From positions 744,001 to 808,000 of the forward strand of contig NZ_CP041637.1 of the NCBI RefSeq assembly GCF_007197735.1: a stretch of 64,000 nucleotides of DNA, written 5' to 3'. The notes under the pieces were generated by a model that saw only the letters and a list, made by a program, of their open reading frames with translations, did no database searches and was not told the DNA's origin. Positions within the stretch are counted from its first letter, which is position 1. Each line of letters starts with the position of its first letter. A program made the position numbers and the translations under genes. This stretch comes from Formosa sediminum (GTDB taxonomy: Bacteria > Bacteroidota > Bacteroidia > Flavobacteriales > Flavobacteriaceae). Positions 1-8,719 of this stretch are shown piece after piece.

Positions 1-684
1 ATAGAGGATGTGAATTCTAAAATTGTTGAATCTATTGAAAATCACGCACAAAATAACATTGAATATACATTAAATGGAGTGTTCGATTTTTTTAATTCTA
101 GAAAAAACTACCATCCAGAATATCGAGTGTTTAAAGAATATTTTGTAGTCTGTTGGGCAGGACAAAAAAAAGTGGTTAAAAACAACACCTATTATTCTAG
201 AGTAGATATTGAGTTAATAAATGAGCAAGTTCGTTTATTCTATTCGGCTTTAGACGAAGTATCCATCACCATTACAGAAGACACTTTTAATATCATTGAA
301 TACGTACATTTAGGACTACAAGATTCTTACAATTATTACCCCTTAGAAAAAACAACTATTCGTTTTAAAGATAATGCCAGTTATCATATAAACACTAAAT
401 TACTATTTGAACCTCCACAATACGACAAGAAAATTCTGCACCACATTTACAATACCAATAATGCAATTATAGATAAGTTAAAAAAAGGCTTAGCCCTTAC
501 ATCTTCTGAACAAAAAGACATTAAAAACTTACCGGCTACCTATTTAATATGTTATTTAAACAATTTCCCAGAAGCCATCAATAAACTTAATATAGCTAAA
601 CCCTATTTAAAAGCCTATAGCTTAGAAGTGTATATTATTTACAAAGAAACCTTACGAATCTTGCGTAAAGTAAAATATAACTAA
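1..684 (+). CDS. Hypothetical protein, 5' end cut by window edge
   Basis: The frame is open from the first base, so the true start probably lies upstream; a GTG at 10 is the first possible start inside the window and would give 224 residues. I do not recognise the family. The protein is rich in Tyr, Asn and Lys, has no signal peptide or membrane segment in the visible part, and ends in a basic helix (ETLRILRKVKYN). A strong hairpin terminator follows about 175 bases downstream. Seen: an open frame with normal local codon use. Function unknown. Confidence 0.6.
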   Translation: MEDVNSKIVESIENHAQNNIEYTLNGVFDFFNSRKNYHPEYRVFKEYFVVCWAGQKKVVKNNTYYSRVDIELINEQVRLFYSALDEVSITITEDTFNIIEYVHLGLQDSYNYYPLEKTTIRFKDNASYHINTKLLFEPPQYDKKILHHIYNTNNAIIDKLKKGLALTSSEQKDIKNLPATYLICYLNNFPEAINKLNIAKPYLKAYSLEVYIIYKETLRILRKVKYN

Positions 685-783
685 ATTTTAAACATACAGC
701 AAAAACTACCAAGTATGTGTTTTTTTAAACCAATTATATAATTCAACACAAACAATACTAATAAGATAATATCTTTGACCCGC

Positions 784-890
784 TATTAGTCAATACCAAA
801 ATCTAACTTTTTTCTCCCAATACATTTGGCATTGAAAAAATGTTATTTTTTGAGACTTAAAAACCGACTAACCTATTAGTCGGTTTTTTA
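784..890 (+). ncRNA. Candidate small RNA or attenuator transcript
   Basis: A TAnnTTTG box (TATCTTTG, 770-777) sits about 85 bases before a strong hairpin terminator (861-886) with no convincing gene between them, only a 6-codon ORF from the ATG at 840. The 5' segment near 783-791 (CTATTAGTC) repeats the right arm of the terminator and could pair with its left arm (CCGACTAA), giving mutually exclusive folds. This suggests a short terminated transcript of about 105 nt. No -33 TTTG is evident, so transcription is an inference. Confidence 0.25.
857..890. terminator. Bidirectional hairpin terminator
   Basis: A 10-bp perfect stem (861-870 with 877-886), loop ACCTAT, is flanked by an A run on the left and a T run on the right. 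It can therefore stop transcription from both the hypothetical gene on plus and the OmpA-family gene on minus. Confidence 0.85.
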
Positions 891-905
891 ATTTTTCAAC
901 TTTTT

Positions 906-1485
906 TTATTTTCCTCCTTTTAATTTACCCTGCCACTCTTGTAGTTTTTTCCACTCACCTTGGTATACTAATTTAGCTTGTTCTGGACCGCGATATATCC
1001 CTGTGCTATCTGGGATCATATTATTATATAACGCCCCAAACACATCTATTTGCTGAGAAAAAAATGCCTTTTGTTACAAAATAACTTTTAATTGCATTTG
1101 CTCTAGCTATGCCTAAATTTGGAAATGCAGAAGTATTTTGTTCGTCTTTTACATACAATCCTGTAATACTAATTGTTTTTAAGGGGTTATTACTTAAATA
1201 ATTTTTTAAACGTTCGACACCTTGTTCTACCGTTTTTGAAATTGGCTTAACAATAACAATACCCGACGTATTAAAGTTAAAGTTGTCTGTAACATTTAGA
1301 CTAAAACTACCGCTAAAATCTTGTATTAAAAACGAATACTCCGTGGCCGATTTAGAAATGTTAACCCCCGACTCTGATACAATTGTTTCCTCCTTACAAC
1401 ATGATGTACAACGTTTACAATACAAAATTGTACCTAAAATAATGGTTAACTATACACCTAATAGGTAAACTGCTTTTCTACTCAT
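906..1485 (-). pseudogene. Broken OmpA-family protein gene
   Basis: Reading on minus from the ATG at 1485 gives MSRKAVYLLGV, then a TAG (1450-1452), then LTIILGTILYCKRCTSCC. This is the membrane anchor and Cys-rich start typical of a flavobacterial OmpA-family protein. Changing TAG to TTG would restore the reading. The body holds the OmpA-like core (GVERLKNYLSNN, then GIARANAIKSYFVTKGI). A second lesion follows: a run of seven T (complement of 1058-1064) shifts the frame; with six T the protein continues FSQQIDVFGALYNNMIPDS and ends WQGKLKGGK at 906. Intact length would be about 192 residues. Two independent lesions argue for a pseudogene rather than one sequencing error. The family assignment rests on motif memory. 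Confidence 0.75.
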
Positions 1486-1572
1486 TGGTTTTGGTTTTAA
1501 ATTATTGAATATTAAGGTATTAAAATTTTGATTTATTTTCAACAAAATAAAATACAGCACTTTTACCAAAAC

Positions 1573-1605
1573 AAAAAAGCACTTTCAGTGTCTTGAAAGT
1601 GCTTT
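1573..1605 (-). terminator. Hairpin terminator of the lipoprotein operon
   Basis: A 12-bp perfect stem (1576-1587 with 1594-1605) and 6-base loop is followed on minus by a run of T. It lies 60 bases downstream of the YciI-like lipoprotein stop codon. Confidence 0.75.
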
Positions 1606-1665
1606 ATAAATAAATATAAATAGCATTTAATAATCTAAATTCTTAATAAAGTAATTTATATAGGT

Positions 1666-2211
1666 TTAACGCAACATAAATCCTTTAGCAGCCCACCATG
1701 GCTTAACTTCGACCTCTAATTGACCAGCTTTTACCATTGGATCTGCATGAGCTAAACTATCTGCCATCTTTTGGGTAGGTACATTATAAATAGTAATACC
1801 ACGTAGATTGCCATTATCTCCAAAAGGTCCAGATATATCTGCATAACCCAATTTGTACATTTTATTTAAATGAGCTATATGTTGGTCTTGCAAATCTTTT
1901 GCTTCTTCTTCATTTTGAGTTCTAACGGTTCCCCCTTTTAAAAAAGCTATAAAATATTGTTGCATTAAAATAGTATCGTTTGTATCCTGATCTATATAAT
2001 CAAAAGTTTCAAAACCTTTTGCTTCTAAATCTGCTTTTATGTCTTTATAACTTTTAACTACTTGTTCCGTTTCAGGTTTTACTTTCACAGAATCTAAAGC
2101 TGTCAATGTATTTAAACTATCCAATACCTTTGATGTTGACGGTGCTGTTTTTTCAGTTTTATTACAACTAAAACATATTAATGTAAGCATTATACATATT
2201 AAATATTTCAT
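1666..2211 (-). CDS. YciI-like domain lipoprotein
   Basis: 181 residues from the chosen start. A lipoprotein signal is clear: MKYLICIMLTLICFSC, with Cys16 as the lipidated residue, so the protein is probably exported and membrane-anchored. A Thr/Ser/Lys-rich linker follows. The C-terminal half (FIAFLKGG, then QDQHIAHLNKMYKLGYADISGPFGD, partly) matches the YCII-related fold, a small ferredoxin-like domain of unclear chemistry. ATG 2211 is preferred over 2220: it overlaps the upstream stop as ATGA and is preceded by GGGGA, so the two genes are probably translationally coupled. Last gene of a three-gene operon. Substrate unknown. Confidence 0.8.
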   Translation of the reverse strand: MKYLICIMLTLICFSCNKTEKTAPSTSKVLDSLNTLTALDSVKVKPETEQVVKSYKDIKADLEAKGFETFDYIDQDTNDTILMQQYFIAFLKGGTVRTQNEEEAKDLQDQHIAHLNKMYKLGYADISGPFGDNGNLRGITIYNVPTQKMADSLAHADPMVKAGQLEVEVKPWWAAKGFMLR

Positions 2212-2681
2212 ATTCCCCATGTTTTATAAGGTTTTTTGCTAAGCTGAGAGTTATAATATTTAACCTCTCCAGTTACTTCTTTTCCCAACCAAAGTGGTTT
2301 AGAAATTACTTCTGTAGGATAGCTTAATTCTACTTCTGCAATGATGAGTCCGGCATTAGCTCCAAAAAATTCATCAACTTCAAAAGTATGTTGATTCATT
2401 TTAATTTCATAACGAATTTTATCAATCACTCCAGCTTCACATAATTTTAAAAGCGCTTCTGCATCTGTCTTTTCTATAGGTTTCTCCCACTCAAATCGTT
2501 CCAGACCATTTTTGGTAGATTGCCCTTTTACAGTAATAAAACCTTCCTCTCCTTTTAGTCTTACGCGTACCGTACGCGCTTTATCTGTATTTAAAAATCC
2601 TTGAACAATTTTAGTTTGCTTAAAAGCCTCTGCCTTAAAGGCATTAGATGTTACTAAAAATTTACGCTCTATTTCTATCAT
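2208..2681 (-). CDS. CYTH domain protein (triphosphate tunnel metalloenzyme)
   Basis: 157 residues. The N-terminal MIEIERKFLV carries the ExExK signature of the CYTH/TTM superfamily, and charged strands (RVRLKGEEGFITVKG, YEIKMN, FEVDEFFG, AEVEL) complete the usual tunnel. Bacterial single-domain members hydrolyse inorganic triphosphate, so a cytosolic tripolyphosphatase is the likely role; CyaB-like or nucleotide activity cannot be excluded. ATG 2681 is chosen because the upstream extension would begin at TTG and the ExExK motif normally sits at the very N-terminus. It overlaps the SDR gene by 20 bases and the lipoprotein gene by 4. Confidence 0.85.
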   Translation of the reverse strand: MIEIERKFLVTSNAFKAEAFKQTKIVQGFLNTDKARTVRVRLKGEEGFITVKGQSTKNGLERFEWEKPIEKTDAEALLKLCEAGVIDKIRYEIKMNQHTFEVDEFFGANAGLIIAEVELSYPTEVISKPLWLGKEVTGEVKYYNSQLSKKPYKTWGI

Positions 2682-3339
2682 ATTCTTTTGCAATTTCTTT
2701 TATCTTCTCAGACGGAATACATTGTAATTTATACGAGTGGTCTGCTAACCACAGCATAGCAGATACAATTGTTTTGGTTTGTATGGGTTTATATTTTTCT
2801 AATTTTCCTATAAACAATGGCGACACTATATTTATTAACACTTTACCTATTGTTTCACCCAACCTAAACTCATTTCTAGGACCTGTTATTAAAGAAGGCT
2901 GAAGCAAATACGTGTGTTTAAGGTTTAAAGATAATACAACAGCCTCCATTTCGCCTTTAGTTCTGTTATAAAAAATTTTACTTTTAGAATCTGCTCCTAA
3001 AGCAGAGATACATATAAAACGAGTTATATTATTTTTAACACACAAATTAGCTGCCACCACAGGAACACCATAATCTATTTTATGATATATGGTTTTATCT
3101 GGAGTTTTAGTTTTGGTAGTTCCTATACAACAGAATACTACATCTGCCCGAAATAAAGTTTTATAATTATCTAACTCAAATACATCTATTAAATATTCTG
3201 TAATCTTTGCATTTTTAATTCCGCATGTAGATCTACTAAATAATACAATCCTATTATAACTGCTATCATTTAATAGTGCATTCAATAAGTTATTTCCAGT
3301 TAAACCTGTTGCTCCTAATACAATAGCTGTTTTACCCAT
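2662..3339 (-). CDS. NAD(P)-binding SDR-type oxidoreductase (HTATIP2/TIP30-like)
   Basis: 225 residues. The N-terminus AIVLGATGLTGNNLL is a Rossmann glycine-rich motif, followed by a loop with CCIGTTKTKTPD and a conserved ISALGAD stretch and YNRTKGEMEA, which supplies the Tyr-x3-Lys of atypical SDRs. This combination matches NAD(P)H-binding proteins related to TIP30. Substrate unknown; cytosolic. It is the first gene of the operon with the CYTH protein and the lipoprotein, and is divergent from dinB with a 92-base gap. Confidence 0.85.
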   Translation of the reverse strand: MGKTAIVLGATGLTGNNLLNALLNDSSYNRIVLFSRSTCGIKNAKITEYLIDVFELDNYKTLFRADVVFCCIGTTKTKTPDKTIYHKIDYGVPVVAANLCVKNNITRFICISALGADSKSKIFYNRTKGEMEAVVLSLNLKHTYLLQPSLITGPRNEFRLGETIGKVLINIVSPLFIGKLEKYKPIQTKTIVSAMLWLADHSYKLQCIPSEKIKEIAKEYDRNRA

Positions 3340-3348
3340 AAGTTTATA

Positions 3349-3377
3349 TTTGCTTTAATAAAGTTATTATAAATTTG
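3349..3377 (+). promoter_or_regulatory. dinB promoter
   Basis: TTTG at 3349-3352, a 17-base spacer and TAAATTTG at 3370-3377 match the Bacteroidota housekeeping promoter. The expected start near 3384 leaves a leader of about 48 bases. No LexA-like palindrome is evident. Confidence 0.55.
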
Positions 3378-3431
3378 TGTAATAGTATACAAAACAGATT
3401 GCAATTAACCATAGTATTGTTACACTAATTT

Positions 3432-4532
3432 ATGACATTTGACTTTCCTTTACGAAAAATAATTCATGTAGATATGGATGCGTTTTATGCGTCTGTAGAA
3501 CAATTGGATACTCCTGAACTAAAAGGGAAAGCCATTGCTGTAGGCGGTAGCGAAAAACGAGGTGTTGTAAGTGCAGCAAGTTACGAAGCCCGAAAGTTTG
3601 GCGTAAAAAGCGCTATGAGTGGCATACAAGCTAAACGTAATTGCCCAGATTTAATTTTTGTTAAACCCCGTTTTGATCGCTATCGTGAAATTTCTAAACA
3701 AATAAGAACAATTTTTTTTGAATATACAGATTTGGTAGAACCCCTTTCTTTAGACGAAGCTTATTTAGATGTCACTGTAAATAAAAAAGGGAATCCAAGC
3801 GCATCTCTTATTGCCGAAGAGATTAGAGCTCGAATTTTTAAAGAAGTTGGACTAACAGCTTCTGCTGGAATCTCTATAAATAAATTTATTGCAAAGATTG
3901 CTAGTGATTACAATAAGCCAAACGGACAAAAAACAGTGAACCCTGAAGATGTCTTAACCTTTTTAGAAGACTTAGACATTCGTAAATATTATGGTGTTGG
4001 CAAAGTAACAGCCGAAAAAATGTACCAATTAGGAATTTATACAGGTAAAGACTTAAAAGCTAAAACCATTGAATATCTAGACACGCATTTTGGTAAGTCT
4101 GGGCGTTATTATTATTACGTTGTACGCGGAATACATAATAGCGAAGTAAAACCAAACCGCATTAGAAAATCGCTGGCTGCAGAACGTACATTTAGTGAAA
4201 ATTTATCTAGCGAAATATTTATGCTAGAAAAACTAGAACACATTGCCGAAGAAGTCTCTAGACGTTTAAAGAAAAGTAAAGTTGCAGGAAAAACCATTAC
4301 TCTAAAAATTAAGTACAGTGATTTTACATTACAAACCCGTAGTAAAACACTTCATTACTTTATTAGCGATGCGGCTTTAATAATGGATACTGTAAAATCT
4401 TTATTAATTCAGGAAAAATTAACAAATTCGGTTAGACTCTTAGGTATATCTATTTCTAACCTTAATACAGATAAGCAACATAAAAATACAGATTCAAAAA
4501 GTGTAAGTGTGCAATTAAAACTTCAATTCTAA
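3432..4532 (+). CDS. dinB: DNA polymerase IV (Y-family, DinB)
   Basis: 366 residues, usual length for the family. Y-family motifs are complete: HVDMDAFYASVEQ at the N-terminus with the metal-binding Asp, SAASYEARKFGVKSAM, and the catalytic SLDEAYLDV near residue 105. A helix-hairpin-helix region (YYGVGKVTAEKMYQLGI) and a little-finger domain with KTITLKIKYSDF follow. It performs translesion synthesis and is error-prone. It is transcribed alone, divergently from the SDR operon. Confidence 0.96.
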   Translation: MTFDFPLRKIIHVDMDAFYASVEQLDTPELKGKAIAVGGSEKRGVVSAASYEARKFGVKSAMSGIQAKRNCPDLIFVKPRFDRYREISKQIRTIFFEYTDLVEPLSLDEAYLDVTVNKKGNPSASLIAEEIRARIFKEVGLTASAGISINKFIAKIASDYNKPNGQKTVNPEDVLTFLEDLDIRKYYGVGKVTAEKMYQLGIYTGKDLKAKTIEYLDTHFGKSGRYYYYVVRGIHNSEVKPNRIRKSLAAERTFSENLSSEIFMLEKLEHIAEEVSRRLKKSKVAGKTITLKIKYSDFTLQTRSKTLHYFISDAALIMDTVKSLLIQEKLTNSVRLLGISISNLNTDKQHKNTDSKSVSVQLKLQF

Positions 4533-4710
4533 ATTTATTTCAATTTTATTCAAATTCTAATTTATAATACTAAAACACTTATAAATAATTCAGAATTAGC
4601 AGTTTTGTAAATTTTTATTTATCATTTTCTTAATTTAGAATTATTCTTATTAAATAAAAACCATCAAATTAGCAGAGTTTTAAAATTATTCTCAAAACGA
4701 CTATTTTTAT

Positions 4711-4740
4711 TTGTACTTAGTCTAAATAAGATTAGTTTTG
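4711..4740 (+). promoter_or_regulatory. Promoter of the TonB receptor operon with possible metal-regulator operator
   Basis: TTG at 4711-4713, a 19-base spacer and TAGTTTTG at 4733-4740 form a good Bacteroidota promoter. The spacer holds CTTAGTCTAAATAAG (4716-4730). Its TCTAAAT half and flanking CTTA/TAAG arms resemble Fur-family operators. Placement between the two promoter elements would suit a repressor. The assignment to Fur is inference; an iron- or manganese-responsive control fits the downstream receptor. Confidence 0.45.
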
Positions 4741-4765
4741 TTAAAAATTTTAAGAAAAACCATTA

Positions 4766-7183
4766 ATGAAAAACCACTTAACTCTATTTCTTTTTTTAAT
4801 TAGCATTGTTGCTAATGCACAACAGGGAATTTTAAAAGGTAATGTTGTTTTCGATACTAATGAACCTGTACTTGGTGCTCATATAATATTAACAGGTAAT
4901 AACATCACAAAAGAAACAGCTACAGATTTTAATGGTAATTATAAGTTTAAAAATGTGCCTTTTGGAACATATGCTATACAAATTCATTCGTTAAATGCAA
5001 ACTCTAAAACCATTTCTGTATCACACACCTCTGCTGAAGAAAATCATAAAACAATTTTAAAGTTTGCAGAATATCATGATCTTGATGAAGTACTAGTAAA
5101 ATCTCAGACTACAAAACAAAAAATTGAAGATAAAGGGTTCTCTGTAAATGTTATAGAAACAGAAGAAGCAGGCCTTAGAAACATACAAACAAACGAATTA
5201 TTAAGAACAAGCGTTGGGGTAAACATCAGACAAAGTGGAGGTTTAGGATCAGACGTGCAATACAGCCTAAATGGTTTGTCTGGTAGTGCTGTTCGTATCT
5301 TTATTGACGGCATCCCCATCTCTATTTACGGATCATCTTTCAGCTTAAACAGTATACCGCCATCTATGATTAAACGTATAGATGTTTACAAAGGGGTTGT
5401 TCCTGGCTATTTAGCAGACGATGCTTTAGGTGGTGCGATTAATATTATACTTAATGAAGGTGCAAAAAACAATTTAAATGCATCTGTTTCTTACGGGTCG
5501 TTTAATACATTACAAACAAGTCTTAATGGATTGTATCGTTTTGAAACATCTGGATTTACTGTTAAAGCCTCTGGATTTTACAACTATTCTGATAACGATT
5601 ATAAAGTTTCGGGTAGAAGTGTTGTTGTAACTGGTTTAGGTGGTGTGCAAACACCAATTACAGCCAGACGTTTTAATGATGCTTATGAATCTATTGGTGG
5701 AATGGCCGAAATTGGTTTTACAGATGTTAAATGGGCCGATCAGTTTTTTGTAGGAATTACAGGATCCGACGACTATAAAGAAGTGCAACATGGTGCTTTT
5801 ATGACAATTACACCATATAAAGGCCGATTTTTAGAATCTGATGCATTATTGGGAAGTGTAACCTACCAAAAGAAAGATATTTTTACTGAAGGTTTAGACG
5901 TAAATATCCATGGTTTATACGGTTCTAGAAATAGAGTTGTAAACGATACTGTTGCCGCTGCTTACAGTTGGAATGGTGAGCGAGCTATAGATTTTAAAGG
6001 AGACGAATATGAATACACTTGGGGCTCTCAACAAGAAGGCGGACCAACTTTAGCGACTATAAAAAGATATGTAGCTTCGGTACGATCTGGAGTATCTTAT
6101 GCCTTTAATAACCAACATAAAATATTGCTTAACCATGTGTTTAGCCGTGTAGATAGAGAAGATAGTGATGTAATGAAATCTGTTCTAGAAAACACGTTTA
6201 TGGGACAACGAGATTTAGACAAAAATATATTCTCGCTTACTTACGAGTTTAGTGCTTTCGACAACAAATTAAAAGCTAATATTTTTGGTAAACACTATCG
6301 TCAAAAAACAGTTAATATAGATCCTGCTATTGAAGAAGATGAAGATGGTAACGACCAAATTGTAGATGAAATTATTGAAAGTAATAATAAAGATAACGGT
6401 TATGGTTTTGCTTTATCTTACGATATTTTTTCAAATGTGTCTTTATTAACATCTGCAGAAAAAGCAATCCGTTTACCAGATGAAACAGAAGTCTTTGGTA
6501 ACGATGGAGATAATGTTGTTGCAAACCCTAGTATAAGACCAGAAACGAGTAAAAATTTAAATTTTGGATTCAGATTTGGAACCTTTAAACTTAATAATCA
6601 TGATTTCTCCATCTCTACAAACTTTTTTATAAGAGATATAACAGACAGAATAGGTTTACCAATAGAAACCTCTCTAAATATAGACGACGAAACAATAGTC
6701 TATGTAAATCAGGGGAATGCAAAATCAGAAGGATTTGATGCTCAACTAAATTATACGTATAAAAATAATCTTGGTTTCAACTTTAATATATCTCATTTTG
6801 ATTTAACTACTGAGACGGCCCAAGGTACAGAAGTAGACATACCCAATACACCTTTTTTTACAATGAATGCTAGCTTACGTTATGCATTTAAAGATCTTAT
6901 TCAAAAAGGATCGCAATTAAATCTGTTCTATACCATGTATTTTACAGATGAGTTTTCGTACCTAACAGCTCAAGGCTCTAATACTGTTGGAGATGAATTC
7001 TTTCTAGTACCACAACAATTATCTCAGGATTTTGGAGCAAGTTATGCATTCCCAAATAAGAATTTAGTATTGAGTTTTGATATCAAAAATATATTTGATG
7101 AAGCCGTTTACGATAATTTATCTGTACAAAAACCAGGAAGAGCATTTTACCTAAAATTAAATTACACACTCAATAAATTTTAA
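4766..7183 (+). CDS. TonB-dependent outer-membrane receptor
   Basis: 805 residues. A signal peptide (MKNHLTLFLFLISIVANAQQ) precedes a carboxypeptidase-regulatory-like domain (about 21-105), a plug domain (about 115-235, with IDGIPISIYG and a long glycine-rich GGAINIILNEG), and a 22-strand barrel that ends in the expected aromatic-rich strand (YLKLNYTLNKF). It should import a metal chelate or other ligand across the outer membrane with TonB-ExbBD energy. The DUF4374 partner and the operator-like promoter favour an iron or siderophore substrate, but nothing in the sequence fixes the ligand. The next gene starts 25 bases downstream. Confidence 0.93.
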   Translation: MKNHLTLFLFLISIVANAQQGILKGNVVFDTNEPVLGAHIILTGNNITKETATDFNGNYKFKNVPFGTYAIQIHSLNANSKTISVSHTSAEENHKTILKFAEYHDLDEVLVKSQTTKQKIEDKGFSVNVIETEEAGLRNIQTNELLRTSVGVNIRQSGGLGSDVQYSLNGLSGSAVRIFIDGIPISIYGSSFSLNSIPPSMIKRIDVYKGVVPGYLADDALGGAINIILNEGAKNNLNASVSYGSFNTLQTSLNGLYRFETSGFTVKASGFYNYSDNDYKVSGRSVVVTGLGGVQTPITARRFNDAYESIGGMAEIGFTDVKWADQFFVGITGSDDYKEVQHGAFMTITPYKGRFLESDALLGSVTYQKKDIFTEGLDVNIHGLYGSRNRVVNDTVAAAYSWNGERAIDFKGDEYEYTWGSQQEGGPTLATIKRYVASVRSGVSYAFNNQHKILLNHVFSRVDREDSDVMKSVLENTFMGQRDLDKNIFSLTYEFSAFDNKLKANIFGKHYRQKTVNIDPAIEEDEDGNDQIVDEIIESNNKDNGYGFALSYDIFSNVSLLTSAEKAIRLPDETEVFGNDGDNVVANPSIRPETSKNLNFGFRFGTFKLNNHDFSISTNFFIRDITDRIGLPIETSLNIDDETIVYVNQGNAKSEGFDAQLNYTYKNNLGFNFNISHFDLTTETAQGTEVDIPNTPFFTMNASLRYAFKDLIQKGSQLNLFYTMYFTDEFSYLTAQGSNTVGDEFFLVPQQLSQDFGASYAFPNKNLVLSFDIKNIFDEAVYDNLSVQKPGRAFYLKLNYTLNKF

Positions 7184-7208
7184 TAAAAACAACAAACAAT
7201 TATTTAAT

Positions 7209-8552
7209 ATGAAACGCAATTTTTTAAATTACAAAGTTCTTAGTGCCATAGCATTAACCATGGGTTTATTTGCATCATGTAGTAGTGATGATTCTAATAA
7301 CACTATCGATCCAGATCCGGATCCAACTACAGAATCACGATGGATAACTGTAGCTGCTGCAAGAATGGGAGAAGATCCAGGAGATGGTAACGGAGGTACA
7401 TTAATTTACTCTGTTAGTAGTGAAGATGCTAAAGACCCAACAGTATCTATAGAACCTTTTGATTATGGTTTTATTGTTCCATCTAACAGAACGGCTAGAT
7501 TACAATCATCTGAAGATGGTAATACTATGTTTAATATTAGTTATGCTGGAGACACAGGGGGAAATTACACAAAATACACTGTAGAAGGTGGACAAACATT
7601 TACACAAACGGGTTCTGAAATTAGTATTGCACCTTACGTTGGAACAGCACCAAGATGGATTAAATTATTTGATGGTGACCAAACTGGAGCAGCTGTGTAT
7701 GTTTCTACAGAAAATGAATTTGATGAAAACGGAGATTATACTCGTACAGAGGCTACAATGGGTATTGTGACTTTAGATCTACAAAACTCTTTAATTAACG
7801 ATTTTCAAGAGCACAGTGTGCCTTTAACAGAAGAGGAAGAAGCTGCTGGATATTATATTTCTAGAATAGATATGCCTACATTAAATGAAGCTGGCGATAA
7901 ATTATACATAGGTGCACGTTTAAGCAAAGTAGATCCTGCAACGACCGAAAGCGATAGTGATTATGAAATTTTAGGTTCTAAAACAATTGTATTAGACTAT
8001 CCTTCATTATTAAACCCATCTGTAATTTCATCTTCTGTAGGACACGGAAACACTAATGGTTACCGAAGTATTAATGCTTTTGAATACAACGGAAGTGTAT
8101 ACCAAGCGAACCAAAGTGATCCAGAAGGGTCTCATATCTTAAAAATTGATGCAGATAATGAATACGACGATTCTTACGTATTTAATTTAGATGATGCACT
8201 TGGTGTAGAAGGAGCTTATATCCTTGCTTGGAGACCAGCTTCTAATGGTAAAGCAGTTATTGCTTACCGTCATGATGGTTCTGCTGAAGGCGTAGCAGGT
8301 GCTCAAGGATTTTTTGCTCTAGCAGATTTAAATACTAAAACTGCAACTAAAATTGATGAAATCCCTTACGATCCTGATTTCTACTTATTTCAATATCAAG
8401 GATTTGTTGTAGATGGAACAGAAATATACTTAACACAAGCTCCTGTTGGTGAAAACGGAAACATTTATGTTGTAGACACCGAAACTGGAGAAGTAACTAA
8501 AGGTGCTGAATTAGTCAATGTAGAAGGAAGCCACTTTATTGGAGTATTCTAG
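7209..8552 (+). CDS. DUF4374 domain-containing lipoprotein
   Basis: 447 residues. The signal peptide ends in a lipobox (GLFASCSSDD) and is followed by an acidic Asp-Pro linker (TIDPDPDPTTES) and a repetitive beta-rich body with many Asp/Gly turns, consistent with a propeller-like surface protein. The family is known in Bacteroidota beside TonB receptors for iron or siderophore uptake. Together with the receptor upstream it forms a two-gene operon closed by a terminator. It is probably exposed at the outer membrane and may capture the ligand; the exact function is not established. Confidence 0.82.
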   Translation: MKRNFLNYKVLSAIALTMGLFASCSSDDSNNTIDPDPDPTTESRWITVAAARMGEDPGDGNGGTLIYSVSSEDAKDPTVSIEPFDYGFIVPSNRTARLQSSEDGNTMFNISYAGDTGGNYTKYTVEGGQTFTQTGSEISIAPYVGTAPRWIKLFDGDQTGAAVYVSTENEFDENGDYTRTEATMGIVTLDLQNSLINDFQEHSVPLTEEEEAAGYYISRIDMPTLNEAGDKLYIGARLSKVDPATTESDSDYEILGSKTIVLDYPSLLNPSVISSSVGHGNTNGYRSINAFEYNGSVYQANQSDPEGSHILKIDADNEYDDSYVFNLDDALGVEGAYILAWRPASNGKAVIAYRHDGSAEGVAGAQGFFALADLNTKTATKIDEIPYDPDFYLFQYQGFVVDGTEIYLTQAPVGENGNIYVVDTETGEVTKGAELVNVEGSHFIGVF

Positions 8553-8568
8553 AATACCCCGAAAAAGC

Positions 8569-8602
8569 AAAAAGACTGTCTAAATAGACAGTCTTTTTTT
8601 TT
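8569..8602 (+). terminator. Terminator of the TonB receptor/DUF4374 operon
   Basis: Stem AAAAAGACTGTCT with AGACAGTCTTTTT, loop AAAT, followed by a long T run, 17 bases after the DUF4374 stop. Confidence 0.9.
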
Positions 8603-8651
8603 ATTAAACTTATTTACCTCACTTTAACTTAGAGCGTAATATAGTACCAAT

Positions 8652-8689
8652 AATAAAGGTGTCTAGTTCTAAAATTAGACACCTTTATT
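8652..8689 (-). terminator. Terminator of the acpP-to-pyk operon
   Basis: A 14-bp perfect stem (8652-8665 with 8676-8689) and 10-base loop lies about 30 bases downstream of the pyk stop on minus. The A/T ends supply the U-tract. Confidence 0.75.
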
Positions 8690-8719
8690 TAATTATTTAT
8701 ATATGTATTTTAAAATACC

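Noticed and set aside
4533-4765. Attachment site or integration scar before the TonB receptor
   Set aside because: The gap is A+T-rich with no direct repeats, integrase or tRNA fragment.
5104-5319. Minus-strand open frame inside the TonB receptor gene
   Set aside because: It is the shadow of a well-supported gene, with no signal or family match. Other overlapping frames in dinB, fabF, pyk, hemB and the amidohydrolase genes were dropped for the same reason.
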